In this document: one piece after another, positions 47,501 to 59,754 of the stretch
Numbering within the stretch: position 1 is the stretch's first letter
Layout of the letters: each line of letters opens with the position of its first letter
NCBI GenBank assembly: GCA_009746045.1
Contig: RPFO01000164.1
Coordinates: 2,015,400-2,079,399, forward strand
Reading direction: 5' to 3'
Length of the DNA stretch: 64,000 bases
From: Mesostigma viride
Lineage: Eukaryota > Streptophyta > Mesostigmatophyceae > Mesostigmatales > Mesostigmataceae
Program-made: the position numbers and the translations under genes
Notes under the pieces: generated by a model
What the model was told of the DNA's origin: nothing
Database searches by the model: none
Seen by the model: only the letters and a program-made list of their open reading frames with translations

Positions 47501-50500
47501 GAAGCTCCAGTATTCCCTCTGCCCAATCGACGCCCGAGAACCTCAGCAAGGCCGGACGATGGTTGGGTTGAAGTCCTCCTCTCTGTGGCCCCACGAGCCT
47601 TCCAGGGTGTTGAAGGTCAAGGGGAAGACAAGGGAGAGGCGGCCCTATCGCCCTCGCTGCCTCACCTGCGTTCTGTGCACCGCAATCATGAAGAGATGGA
47701 TGTGGGTGCTGGCAAACGCGAACAAGTGGCAGTGGATGAAGCCGCGGGCAGGGAGGGGACACCTGAGGACAACGGCGACGGGGATGCCGCCGCTGAGGTG
47801 GCGGGCCAGGGGGGCAGGGGTGATGTTGGGGGTAGTGGGGGCGGTGGAGGTGGACGTGATGCTGGGCGTGCGGTTTCTTCTGCCTGCGTACAGGTGTCGC
47901 TGTGCGTGCGGGCGACGGACGGTGGCCAGGTGGCGGATGCCAGCACTCGTGATGGGTCCGGCGGTGCGGCCCCTCCGCCCTGCCCTGGTGAAGACGATGA
48001 TGGGGCGGAAGCAGACACCAGCGAGTGGCAGTTCCTTGTCAAGTTCCAGGGCAGGGCGCACATCCGCGACGCGTGGATGGGGGAAGACACCCTGTTCGCC
48101 GCCGACAAGAAGCGGCTGATCTTCTATCTGAAGAGGTACGGCCGCTGCCCGATGGTTCTGGAGGACGCGGCGTGGCGGCGGCCACAGCGCGTGATCGCTC
48201 GCAAGGCCAGTCTCACGCCGCTGACAACGTCATCGCCACTCTCTTTCTACCCTTCCTTTTGTCCCGGCGCGAGCGTTGCCGCCCCCGTCCAGCAAGCAGG
48301 CGCTCATGCCGTGTCCACCCAGTCAGCAGCAAAGGGGCCAGGGTCGGCTGCTCCTCGGTATGAGCTGTGCGTGAAATGGACGGGCCTGGCCTACGACAAG
48401 TGCACGTGGGAGGATGAGGCGTTCTTGCGGTCGTGGCCGCTGGCATCCCCGCTGGTGGAGGCCTACGATACCCATGAGGCAGCGGTGAAAGAGCTTGAGA
48501 CTCGCGTCGCCAGGATGAAATCGAGGCACGGCGGGCGAATGGACACGCAGCGCGCGCTGGAGACGCTTGCGGCGATGGATGCGGCCGAGTGGAGCCGTGG
48601 AGGGGGGGGAAAGGGGGGGGAAGGTGAGGATGAGGAAGGGGAGGGAGCGACGGCAGCGGCGATGGATGGCAAGGTGAAGGGGGGCAAGGGCGAGGGTCAT
48701 GCTGAGGGCGGGCGGAGAAAAGGGAAGGGGAAGAGTTGGCAAAAGGGGAAGGAGGACGGGAGGAAAGGGGCCATGGGGAAGGTGGGTGGAAAAGGGGACG
48801 GCGGCAGCACCTATCCGTTCCATGTCTACACGGAGCAGCCATCGTTCATCAAGGGGGGGGAGCTGTTCCCCCATCAGATGGAGGCGCTCAACTGGCTGCG
48901 GCGCGCCTACCGCCACAAACGGCATGTTATTCTGGCCGACGAGATGGGCCTGGGCAAGACGATCTCGGCGACCTGCTTCCTCTCCGCCATCCGTCACGAG
49001 AAGTGCAGCCTGTTCCCCTCGCTCGTCGTCGTCCCCTTGTCCACGATGCCCAACTGGGTGGCCGAGATGTCGCTATGGGCCCCTGCCCTGAACGTGATCG
49101 AGTACCACGGGAGCGCGGCCGCGCGCGCCACCGTGCGCAGCCTCGAGTTCTACTCCTCGGACGACCTGGTGCACCGCGTCGACGAGGCGACCGAGGGCGT
49201 GTACAAGTTTCACGTCATGCTGACGAGCTACGAGATGATTCTGGTGGATGCCACCGAGCTGCGGCGCATCCCCTGGGACGTGCTGATCGTGGACGAGGGC
49301 CATCGTCTGAAGAACTCGGAGAGTAAGCTGTTTTTGGAGCTGTCCAGGTTTCGGTTCAACCACCGTGTGCTGCTCACCGGCACGCCGCTCCAGAACAACA
49401 TTGGCGAGCTGTTCAACCTGTTCACGTTCCTGCAGCGGGGGGATTTCCCCACGCTGGAGGCGTTCCAGGCGCAGCACGCGGGCGAGAGCGTCGCGCAGCA
49501 GGTGGAGACTCTCAAGGGGATGGTGTCGGGGGCGATGCTCCGGCGGCTGAAGAGGGACGCGGTCAAGAACATCCCGCCCAAGGTGGAGCGCGAGGTGGTG
49601 GTGGAGCTCACGCCGCTGCAGGTTGGTTCCGTGATATCTGTGAAATGACATTGGGTAGGGTTGTTGAGTAAGTTTTGAGTGGGCTTGCTGGTCATTGAAC
49701 CAAGCATGGTGGTGGTGGTCGGGGTCATGCCACTGCAGGTGGGTTTGGTCAGGCCATGTCTTCATTGGATGTTTAATAGTCACTCTCAATGTCTAGACAG
49801 TAGTCTTCTACCAGTATCGATGTATGCATCGGATGCCTAATAGTTGGTTGATTAAGAGCGTTTGTGCACAGAGTTACGTGAAGCTCACCCCCCAGCAGGC
49901 GAGCTTGGCTTGGTGATTGGCTCGTATCGAGTGAGGCGGGGTTATGTAATAAGCTGTGCTGCTGCAGGTGGGGCCAGGGTGGGTTGGTTGACATCGAGCT
50001 GATGTACTGGCACGAATGGGGCAACCTGTTTATTAGGTTGTTAGCTGTCTCAAGGTAGCAGTGATTGAACCCGCCCGTTTGGCAAAGAGTCGCCCATGCT
50101 GCTGCGTCAATCGGTGGATTGCTTTGGATGTGATAGAGTAGATGTGCTGGCACCGATCTTGACATGGAAGAAAAGTAAAGGGGGACCCTACCCTGGTGCA
50201 GGTGAGCTTGGCCTGACAGTTGTTTAAAAAGAGCCGTAGAGTACTCATGTTGTTTGACTTGTTAGCCAAGCGGGATGTAGCTCATGCCATGTTTTCCCCT
50301 GCCCCTGCCCCCGCCCACATGCATACGTGTGTCTGTATGTATGTCACCCAGGTGGACTACTACAAGGCCATCCTGACCAAGAACTATGAGTACCTGCGCG
50401 GCGGTGCCAAGGGAGCGGGCCGCCACACGTCCCTCCTCAACATCCTCATGCAGCTGCGCAAGGTGTGCAACCACCCGTACCTGATGCCCGGCGTCGAGCC

Positions 50501-53500
50501 CGAGCTGCACGGGAGTAAAGCCAGCATCCGTGCGCACAAGCTCCGCGTCGAGGCCAGCGGGAAGCTGTCCCTGCTCGACACGCTGCTCGCACGGCTCAAG
50601 GCGGGGGGCCACCGCGTGCTGATCTTCTCCCAGATGACGCGCCTGTTGGACATTCTCGAGGAGTACATGGTGCACGCGTACGGGGCCGACAGCTACGAAC
50701 GGGTGGATGGCTCCTTCGCCGTGCGGCTCCGCCAGGCGGCGATTGCTCGGTTCAATGCAGATCCCGGTCGGTTTGTCTTCCTGCTGTCCACGCGCGCGTG
50801 CGGTTTGGGCATTAACCTGGCGACCGCAGACACGGTCATCCTCTACGACAGCGACTTCAACCCTCACGCGGACATCCAGGCGATGAACCGCGCGCACCGC
50901 ATCGGCCAGAGCAAGCGGCTGCTGGTCTACCGGCTGGTGACGCGCGCCAGCGTGGAGGAGCGGATATTGTCGCTGGCCAAGCGCAAGCTGGCGTTGGATC
51001 GACTGTTCCAGAAGCCCTCGGCCGCCAGCATCGCGCAAGTGGAGGACGTGCTCAAGTGGGGGACCGACGAGCTGTTTGGGCGTGCCACGCTGGAGATGGA
51101 CAAGGAGAAGGAAAAGGTCGAGGGGGGGGGACGGGGGAGATGGGGTGGAAAGAGGACAAGGGAGGAGATAAGGCGGGGCAGATGGGAGGGGAGGGGGCAG
51201 GGTTGGAGGCGGGGGCGGCGGCAGCAAGTGGAGCGGTGAGACGTGGGGGAGACAAGGCGGAGGAGAAGCGTGCCAAGGTGAGTGTTGTCATTGTTCATGG
51301 CTCGCTGGGTCTCCTCAAGTCGTGGCTTTGCGCTATTTTTTGCATGGCTTGCTTGCTTGGATTTGTTTGTAAGGCCTTGTGCTTGGATTGTCCACAAATT
51401 TTGCTTGGCATTTATAACAATGCAGAGAACCCTACGGAGAGTTGGCGATGGGTGCGTAGAACAGAGCCGTTACAGCTCTGCACGCTGTCGTAGATGTCAT
51501 GCAAATTTTGTCATGGCTATACAGTATTTGGACGTATGGGTGTCCGCAGCTGCCAAGGCATGTGGGGAGCTGCGGTGAAGGGTCTGATGTGGCAGCTGCA
51601 TTGGATGCTTGTGTGCTGGGGGATGAAGCTATCCCCTTCAGTTTGACGCGTGCCCGTCTCCGTATTGGTAAGTGGTTGCATTCTAGTAATAGCTGTAGCT
51701 CTGATTTTGTGTGGTATAAGTTAAGGAATCGTGCTGTGTTGGGAGCCTCACGGGTTGGTCAGTCGTTTCCGCTGCCAGCAATCAGCAATGCTTCTGCTTG
51801 CTGCCGCACATCTCCATGTGTTCAGGGCCAGCTTTGGATATCAGCCATGGCCGAGCAATTGGAATTAAATGTGCGCATTTTCATGAATGTACTGCCTGCA
51901 GCTGCATAGGGCACCCCTACGCCCTAGAATACAATGTGCAGCTCCAGGCAGTACATTCATGAGTATGGCCGGGCGGTAAGAACCCCCCTGCATGGTGGGT
52001 ACTTAATCCCTGCTTTCTGGATTCGCTATGCTGGTGTTTTGGCGTCTGATTGTGTACTCATCCTCGTCGGCTCTACGGCAACACACCCACAGGTGGTGTG
52101 GGACGAGGAACGCCTGGCAGCGCTGCTGGACCGCCGGGTGGTGGACGACGACTGCATTACCGAGGGGGCGGACGGCGCGGACGGTGGCATGCTCGGTACC
52201 GTGGCGGCCAACGACAAGGTCTGGGAGGAGGAGGCGGAGGGGGAGGCGGGGCCAGAGGATGCGCGTGGCATGGAGCTCGATCATGAGGATGGTGAGGAGG
52301 AAGAAAGGGAGGGGGAGGGGAGGGTCAAAGAGGGGGAAGGAGTGGGCCAGGGGCAAGAAGGGGGGGAGGATGTCGGGAGTACTTGGGACGCATTGCTGCG
52401 GTCCCGGTGGGAGCAGATGCAAGCGCAAGAGGAGAGTGCGTGGGGGCGCGGCAAGCGCGCACGCAAGCAGGTCAACTACAACCTGGACCGCGAGAGGGAC
52501 AGGTCACGCAGCGGCAAGCGGTCGGCGGCCGCAGCGGCGACGGGGGCGTCGTCGAACGATAGCGAGGACTACGTGGTGGGGGAGGGGGAGGAGGAGGAGG
52601 AGGCTGAGGAGGGAAGCCCATCCTCGAGTGACGTCGAGCTGGTGCCTGAGCTGGTGCCGCGGCGAGGGCGGCCCAGGAAACGTGTCAAGGAGGATGGCCG
52701 GGATGAGGGCATCAAGGAAGGCAACGAGCGGGTCAAGGAGCACAGGCGGCGCCGCAAGAAGCCCTCTGACGGTGCCCAACAGCAACAAGAGCAGCAGCTG
52801 CCGCAACATCATGTTAGGGCGGCACAGGCAGGGCCTTCTGGTCAGGCGTGGCCTTCCACAACGCCAGCGAGTGCGGTGATCCGCCCGGCGGCTGCCCCCA
52901 ACAGCCCCAGGGGCGTGCAGCCGCTAGCAGCCAGTGGCCCGTTTGCTGCACCGGCCACAAACAGCCCGTTTGCCGCACCGTTCTTGTCGGAGCCGGTCAT
53001 GGACAGCCGGGGCAGACCTAAGGGCTACTGGACGGTGCGCGGGGTCCCAATTTCCGAGTTTGGCAAGCCCAACGTGCGCATCCCCTTGTTGGAGATGGCC
53101 AAGGCCAAGACGCTGTGCTACAAGAGCCCGCCCGTGCTGTACAAGGCAGAGGTCGCGGCTGCCCGGGGGAGGGCGAACCGGGAGGCCGAGAGGCAGCGAG
53201 AGGAGGCAGAGAGGGAGAGGGAGCAGCAGCAGCAAGGGCAGAAAGGGCTGGGGTCCCCGTCCAATAAGTCCAAGTCCTCGTCCCCGTTGTCTTCGTCGGA
53301 CGATGATGACTCATCGAGTGAGGATGGTGGCCGGAGAGGGGCGGCCAGGGAGGCCCCCAAGCCGGCACCCCTTGTGGAGGAGGATAGTGGGAATGATGAA
53401 GATTTCATCATTAATTGGCCGTTTGCAACCAACGTGGCGGCCGACACGCGCGCAGAGAGCAAGGCAGAGGGAGGGGAAGCAGCCAAGGCTGGCGAAAAGG

Positions 53501-54438
53501 CAGTCAAGACCGATGCAGCACCAGCACCAGCACCACCGGCAGCGGCGTCAGCTGTGGCAAGCCCTAAAGCAGAGGCGGCGGAAACGGCTGCAGCAGCGGC
53601 TGATGGAAATCGCCCGCGTCAGCCTTCAGCGCAGCGTTCCACGGCTTCACCAACAATGATCCACCGACTGGACCACGTTGGTACTCTCCACGAGCGTGTG
53701 CCAGCAGGTGACAGGGACAAGGCACCTGGCACGGCCCTGGCACCACAGGCAGCTCCATTGGCGGCCACGCACGTGGTGCTGCCAGTACAGACACGAGCCA
53801 CGCCCGTGCCCGTGCCCATGCCCACAGCTGCCCCTGCGAACCACACAAGCGCAGCCACGGCATTAGACGATCATGTGGGTCAAGGAATCGGTCTGATCTC
53901 TGTAGGTGCTGGCCCCGCCCCATCCCTTCCAGCAGGTACGACAGGTACAGCCCCAGCCAGCCACCAGCGGTTGACTCCCACAGCAACGCTGGGCAGCTCA
54001 GCTCCACAGAGCGGGGCATTGCCAGCTGGTGCCATGCCTCCCCCAGGGAGTGGCAACAGGGAGACCGGGCATGGGGTCCACCAAGGTGACCGCACGCAAC
54101 TGCCTGCCGGGGTCGTGGGAGATGGCAGTGGTGATGGTATACCGACACCCCACACTGCTGGGATCAGCTGCACATCGGCATCCAGCAGTGCCGTCGGAAT
54201 GCTCGGCGTCCATGGCTTGCCCAGCGCACACACAGGCAATGACACAGGCAATGGTTCGGGCAGTTCTGCTGGTGGCAACACGGGCGCCAGACTCGGAAGT
54301 AACGCTGGCACGTGCGCGGGTGCAAACACGAATGGGGACCTGGCACATCTGGTGGCGTTGGCAGCACGCACCAACCCGCACCTGGCGGCGGAGGCGCAGC
54401 GTATCGCACAGATGCTGGCCAAGGCAAAGGGGACGTGA
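38512..54438 (+). CDS. CHD-type chromatin remodeler, CHR4/PICKLE-RELATED 1-like
   Basis: Ten exons: 38512-38835, 39293-39365, 39935-40641, 43004-43105, 43869-44435, 45533-45634, 46537-46638, 47420-49621, 50352-51277, 52093-54438; about 2,480 residues. All junctions are GT-AG with agreeing phases, but exons 1-3 (low complexity, Ala/Gly/Lys rich) rest on phase only. PHD1 (exons 4-5) has [18 protein letters not shown] and WYCAEC; PHD2 (exons 6-7) has [18 protein letters not shown] and WECPIC. An acidic/Lys-rich linker separates them. Exon 8 carries two chromodomains ([30 protein letters not shown]) and the SNF2 N-lobe with [10 protein letters not shown] (Walker A) and VDEGH. Exon 9 holds the helicase C-lobe ([26 protein letters not shown]). 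Exon 10 starts [15 protein letters not shown] and is acidic, then Ala/Pro-rich. The motor matches Arabidopsis CHR4, a nuclear ATP-driven nucleosome remodeler. A 9-G run near 51123-51131 shifts the frame before the exon 9 donor. Confidence 0.92.
41045..42135 (+). repeat. 31-bp minisatellite carrying a donor-like site, about 35 units
   Basis: The unit is GTG(T/A)GCCCCCACTAGGCT followed by (G/A)GGCTCTGCGCAG. About half the units have GTGAGC and half GTGTGC. Each junction reads CGCAG|GTGAGC or CGCAG|GTGTGC, close to the consensus 5' splice site. It lies in the third intron of the CHD gene. Confidence 0.97.
42405..42785 (+). repeat. 23-bp minisatellite, about 16 units
   Basis: The unit is GGCATAATAATAGGGCCCCG plus CGT, with rare CAT or GCG variants. 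It follows the 31-bp array in the same intron. Each unit has the palindrome GGGCCC. Confidence 0.97.
46789..46952 (+). repeat. 29-bp tandem repeat in a CHD-gene intron
   Basis: About six units around 'aaaacatggggagcacgcct' and 'gtgacagt'. Units differ by 1-4 bases. It lies between the PHD2 exon and the chromodomain exon. Confidence 0.9.
47196..47223 (+). repeat. Interstitial telomere-like CCCTAAA motif
   Basis: 'ttaaaccctaaaccctaaac' holds two to three CCCTAAA units preceded by degenerate ones. This is the plant-type telomere unit (TTTAGGG on the other strand) and also the telo-box element found near plant genes. It sits in an intron of the CHD gene. It supports green-lineage origin. Confidence 0.8.
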
Positions 54439-55369
54439 GGAAGATGGAAGGGACATGACGACGCATGACATGTCTCGAGGGTAGATGAGAGCGGAGGGAT
54501 GGAAGAGGAGGGAAGAAGCTCATGGGAGAGCTTTGTGGGAAAAGATGGACCAGCTTTCCCGAGGCACCGGTATAAACCTTCCTGTGGCAGGGGGGGTGAC
54601 TTGTTGACCGACGCACGCAAAGCATCCCATGACCAAGCTTGTTGGAGATTTTCTGTGTGCATGGATCCTTGCCGCTGGTTGGCCGTTACGGTCCACATCG
54701 TGCCAAGGGGGGTCCCCCATGCCACCTGGCAGGGATGGCATGCCGAGATTGGCCCACCCTACGACCGTGGTCTGTTAGAATCGAACCATCCCCCGCCTAC
54801 CCGAGGCATGCAATGCCATCACACGGGAAGCAACGGCCTATGAAGCGCTGTACGGCAACGTTATGTCTCTGCATCCATCACGAGGCATGAGATGTCAGTC
54901 TATGTGTGGCATGCATGTTAGATGAACTCTCCTTTATCTGGCACCCATTCAGTGCCATGCAAACTCTTGAGGACTCCCTAGCTCGATACAGTATCATGAA
55001 TCGTATACATGTATTGAGACGTGGACCTCCAACATGCGTGGTACCAGCCTGCGTGCACCAAGTGTTGTCAGGATAGTCCCACATACACATGTATTTAAGT
55101 AAGTAATTGCGTGTCATGCGCATGGGCATGCCACGGAGTACTCTGCTAATCTCATGCACGATGCCGACGATAGTTGTCACTTTCGTGTAATCATTTTTTC
55201 TCATGAGATTAACATGTATTTATTGTAGATAGAAAATCATATTTCATTTCTCAGGTGAATATTTTACCTGAATTCCAAAATTTCTTGCATGATCAGTTGC
55301 ATGATTACTTGCCACGGTACATGCATGATTCGGTATTTTAATAAAAAGAAGCGCCATATCGATCAATTA
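54439..55369. other. 3' flank of the CHD gene
   Basis: Likely 3' UTR followed by intergenic DNA. No gene, tandem array or element end recognised. Confidence 0.5.
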
Positions 55370-55420
55370 ATTAATTAAACTCGTGCTCCAGTTGGGGAGT
55401 CACGGAGCATTAACCCCGAT

Positions 55421-56549
55421 GGATGGATGGATGGATGGATGGATGGATGGATGGATGGATGGATGGATGGATGGATGGATGGATGGATGGATGGATGGGT
55501 GGGTGGGTGGGTGGGTGGGTGGGTGGGTGGGTGGGTGGGTGGGTGGGTGGGTGGGTGGGTGGGTGGGTGGGTGGGTGGGTGGGTGGGTGGGTGGGTGGGT
55601 GGGTGGGTGGGTGGGTGGGTGGGTGGGTGGGTGGGTGGGTGGGTGGGTGGGTGGTGGGTGGGTGGGTGGGTGGGTGGGTGGGTGGGTGGGTGGGTGGGTG
55701 GGTGGGTGGGTGGGTGGGTGGGTGGGTGGGTGGGTGGGTGGTGGGTGGGTGGGTGGGTGGGTGGGTGGGTGGGTGGGTGGGTGGGTGGGTGGGTGGGTGG
55801 GTGGGTGGGTGGGTGGGTGGGTGGGTGGGTGGGTGGGTGGGTGGGTGGGTGGGTGGGTGGGTGGGTGGGTGGGTGGGTGGGTGGGTGGGTGGGTGGTGGG
55901 TGGGTGGGTGGGTGGGTGGGTGGGTGGGTGGGTGGGTGGGTGGGTGGGTGGGTGCATGGGTGGGTGGGTGGGTGGGTGGGTGGGTGGGTGGGTGGGTGGG
56001 TGGGTGCATGGGTGGGTGGGTGGGTGGGTACGTGGGTGGGTGGGTGGGTGGGTGGGTGGGTGGGTGGGTGGGTGGGTGGGTGTGGGTGGGTGGGTGGGTG
56101 GGTGGGTGGGTGGGTGGGTGGGTGGGTGGTGGGTGGGTGGGTGGGTGGGTGGGTGGTGGGTGGGTGGGTGGGTGGGTGGGTGGGTGGGTGGGTGGGTGGT
56201 GGGTGGGTGGGTGGGGTGGGTGGGTGGGTGGGTGGGTGGGTGGGTGGGTGGGTGGGTGGGTGGGTGGGTGGGTGGGTGGGTGGGTGGGTGGGTGGGTGGG
56301 TGGGTGGGTGGGTGGGTGGGTGGGTGGGTGGGTGGGTGGGTGGGTGGGTGGGTGGGTGGGTGGTGGGTGGGTGGGTGGGTGGGTGGTGGGTGGGTGGGTG
56401 GGTGGGTGGGTGGGTGGGTGGTGGGTGGGTGGGTGGGTGGGTGGGTGGGTGGGTGGGTGGGTGGGTGGGTGGTGGGTGGGTGGGTGGGTGGGTGGGTGGG
56501 TGGGTGGGTGGGTGGGTGGGTGGGTGGGTGGGTGGGTGGGTGGATGGCC
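55421..56549 (+). repeat. (GGAT)n then (GGGT)n array, about 1.13 kb
   Basis: About 19 GGAT units on the left pass into about 260 GGGT units, with about a dozen 1-base slips (GGT for GGGT) and rare GCAT, GTAC or GTGT units. It occupies the same 3' UTR position as the CATC tract at 12.2 kb (CATC is the complement of GATG). The GGGT block must have arisen from a GGAT unit by one base change and then spread. Confidence 0.97.
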
Positions 56550-56938
56550 GGATGGATGGAATTGGGTACACGCAATCCTACCGGTCTAAGCTATCGATCT
56601 ACAAAAACAGTCCTAAGTTCTATAGTTTTGGTGCCCGCGACCCTAGGGGTCTTGTCTGGCATGCGGCTTCCCACATGTGCAAACGCGAGGCTTCCCCACT
56701 GCAGGGGGGTTGTTGTCCTTGATACGACCTGGGCCCACTTGGCCTTGTCCATCATCTTTTTTCCAAAGTCACGGCCGAGAGGCCTAGGCCCGGCCCCCAT
56801 GTCCTCTACGAGCTGCTCTTTGAAGGTGCGGTCCTTGCGGCGTCTAACCTGGCTGGGCCCGGCCCACGTGAGGAGGTGCCGGCCTGGCTGAACGGGGCGC
56901 AGCCCTGCAGAGGGGCCACGTGACGTGTCTACCTGGTT

Positions 56939-57816
56939 AAATTAAATTAAGTTAAATTGGAACATATCAGACTCCGTTGGGAGTACATGTAGCACATATC
57001 CCTGAGAAGGCGGGCATATGGCTTTTAATTGATTCTGGGCTACTTCCTGCATGCAAGGGTAGCTGGGTGTAAACTACGATCGAGTTCAGGTGCGCGGCCG
57101 GTGCACAAGGTGCACCAGTGCACCACTATGTATTCCAGCAGCTAAGTTTAAGGCGCGGACAGAGGGTGGAAGATCATCATGGCTAGACAATGGCTAGGGC
57201 ATGGCTTCGGCAGCAGAAAGGAGCTCTCTGCATAGGCAGAGCTTCAGGCTAAATTCTTAATGCATCATACATGGGGAGTCCCATTATAGGCGCACATGCG
57301 CGTAAGCGTGGTGGGCCACGTGCTAGACTACTAAGCCTGACTAATATATCTACACTACTGCTATAATATATTCCCTAGACTGGGGTCGCTGGGGCGGCAG
57401 GGGGCACCTGCCAGGGCAGCCTTGTGGTCGATCAACGTGGATGACCTCCCCCCTCTAGTATACCGGTTTCCCCCTGCGCTCTGCCGGAGCTGGAGGTCTA
57501 CAGGTCGGCCATAGCTCCCGTCGCCGTTATTGCTGTCACAGGGTCAAGTCGGTGTGGCAGGGTCAAGTCGTCGTCCAGCGTGTAGGAAGTCCCCGAGAGC
57601 TTCTTGCGGCATTTAAGAAGCGACAGCTTATCCGCCATGTACTTTAAGGTGAGGAGCAGGGGAGCCGGGCCAGCCTTACTGGCCCGCGTGCGGCCGGGGG
57701 AAGGCGGACAGCCGACATCCACAGCTCACGTTGCGGTGAGTTGCATGGGGGTAAGAATGTCGCACTTAAGTTACGCTATGGCAAAAGACTCACCTGCCGG
57801 CTGGTCGAAGTGCTTA
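56939..57816 (-). mobile_element. ORF1-only element, truncated, nested in the RT-LINE
   Basis: Flanked by perfect 12-bp repeats GTCTACCTGGTT (56927-56938 and 57817-57828); the uninterrupted RT-LINE at 31.52 kb has one such site (GTCTACCTGATT). On the minus strand it has the end of ORF1 (APLLLTLKYMADKLSLLKC, YTLDDDLTL), a ~500-bp 3' UTR with no RT, the hairpin ACTCC/CAAC/GGAGT, and a TTAAT-type tail. Confidence 0.85.
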
Positions 57817-58182
57817 GTCTACCTGGTTGGTGCAAGCTAAGTGGGCCCTACAAGCAGCAGGCGCCGCTGCTTGATTAATTAATTATTATAATTAATAGAA
57901 ACGTGACTGCGTCACGTGAGCATAAGTCCTCAGTGGGAGGGGAACATGGAATGGTATGGAATGGATGGTGTAATCTATCTAGGTCCTACTTACAGGGGTG
58001 TGGGCACTGCGGCCCGAATCGCTATGAATGCCACACGCGGTCACACGCGGAGCCCCCACAGACTTGAAGGTGGTCTCCTTCATCACTACTTGCCATCTAG
58101 CTATCCTTGCGTACCATCTGCCTCTATATTACAGACAAACCAGGAGGCTGCCCGGGCGTGAGCCCGTCGCGTCTAGTGTATA

Positions 58183-59497
58183 CCGGGTTGGTCAGTACGC
58201 CGTACGGAGCCGCAAAAATACGGGAAAACGTACACTGAAGGCCTCCGCCGTATATACGCGTACTTTACTTCAGAATACGCGGTTTGGACTTAGAATTTTT
58301 CGGGGGTACCAGCGGGCAGCGGGCACTGGCGCGGTGCCCAGGTTCTGGGCGCGGCGCGTTCACTGCACATTTGAGATTTTTACTACTAGAAGTAGATGCG
58401 TACAGTTCTTTCCATAAAGCGCAAGCCTTGCAAAATCTTTGGCCGGTAGGAGACAGCTAGGACTAGGTACATAACGCATAATGCCAGCAAATGCCAGCTG
58501 TGCTACTGACGGTGTAATGCAATATAGCGACGACGAGGCCAGTGCGACTGTGCGATAGTGTGCAGCCATTTTCGATTTGCAGCCATGCCGAAGAAAGGGC
58601 CTGAATGGGATTTCGTTGTCGAGAAGAAAGAAGCAGTCACAGATGCTGTTAGTAGTAACACAACGCAGTATGTGTCGAGGATGTTCTGCTCATTTTGCAA
58701 CAAGAACTTCTCCTACAAGGCGGGGCCAATCAGCGTATTCCGAGTCCGTGCACACTTTGCCGGAATCGCAGGGGAAGGGATGTTACCCTGCGACAAAATT
58801 CCACCGAATATCCGGAGCAGGTTTCTCAGGATTGCTAACAACAAGTTGCAGAAGTCAGACGCCAAGAAGCATCACAATTTGAACAGGGCAATGGCGGAGA
58901 TGGGAGGGGCTGCGCCGGCTGACTTGTCGTCGGTTCCCAGCAAAGGCCAGCTGAGCATCACCAAAGGGCTGGTTCCCGTCGACGAGAAAGGTGTCCAGCT
59001 GCTGGCTGCCGAATTTTTTATCGAGAACGGCATTGCCTTCAATGCGGCTGAGAGCGCCTCTTTCAAGCAGATGGTGGCCGGCATGATCCAGTACTGCAAA
59101 GGAGCTTGTTCATGTGGGATCCTTGAGAGCATGGTCCTTAGTTGTGTCTTATGTCCTCTCATGCATTATATAGTGGATGGCTTTCCTTACAATTAACTAA
59201 TTAATTGATTCCTTACAGTTCCCGTTGCAGTCTGCTCCCCCCAGCATTTAACAAATCATAATCAGATAGGATTGCAGGGCATAAATTAATGGAAGATGTT
59301 AATAAATAAGCATATACACCAAATTTCAGTTGCAATAACTGCATGACCATCATCAAGGAGCGTGCTAATTGGGTGACTGACAATTGGACCACAAAAACTG
59401 TCGCGTATTTTACCGCCGCGTATTTTACACCCCCCACGTATAATACGCGTATTTTAGGTCCGCGTATTATACCCCGTACCCGTATTTGCCAACCCGG
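58183..59497 (+). mobile_element. Non-autonomous hAT element, copy 1 (1,315 bp)
   Basis: Ends are CCGGGTTGG at left and CCAACCCGG at right, with a perfect 8-bp target duplication AGTGTATA (58175-58182 and 59498-59505), the hAT hallmark. Subterminal regions are dense in 'cgtatttta'-like motifs on both sides, which are candidate transposase-binding sites. It encodes only the N-terminal part of a transposase. Confidence 0.9.
58585..59196 (+). pseudogene. hAT transposase N-terminus (BED zinc finger), truncated
   Basis: About 203 residues from MPKKGPEWDF. A BED-type finger has FCSFCNKNFSY (Cys-x2-Cys) then RVRAHFAGIAG and MLPC (His, Cys). It continues with AAEFFIENGIAFNAAESASFKQMV, a segment conserved in hAT transposases before the catalytic domain. 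The catalytic DDE and dimerisation regions are absent (a full protein is ~600-800 aa). The C-terminal 30 residues differ from copy 2, which marks the internal deletion point. Such a stub could still bind element ends. Confidence 0.8.
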
Positions 59498-59754
59498 AGT
59501 GTATAGCACATGTCCATGCCGAGTCTATCACGAAAAGTCCACGGGTGGCGGCCCTGCCGCGCGCGGCCTGGGGCACGCCAGGTAAGGACATATCGCCCAG
59601 GCTGGGCGCCGGGGTTTGGTGCCAGCTAGTCTATCTGATGTGTCTACCTGATATTAATTAAGCAGCTGGCAGCTGGCAGGGGTATAAATGGTAGCATAAC
59701 AACACAAAACTTTATTCCAATTGGCATGAAACAACAAGCTGTGTCAAGACATGT

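Larger units (their letters stand above)
55370..57880 (-). mobile_element. RT-LINE 3' fragment with a giant tetranucleotide tract
   Basis: Minus-strand copy. From right to left it has the last part of the RT ORF ([14 protein letters not shown], then [12 protein letters not shown] with frame damage), the 3' UTR landmark 'accggtaggatt', a >1.1-kb GGGT/GGAT tract, the hairpin and the (TTAA)n tail at 55361-55378. It is split at 56939-57816 by an ORF1-only element and resumes at 57829 ('ggtgcaagctaagtg'). The right limit near 57880 is approximate. Confidence 0.85.

Noticed and set aside
55375-56891. Open frames of 390-500 codons through the GGGT array
   Set aside because: Same reason; the array is a 3' UTR tract of a LINE.
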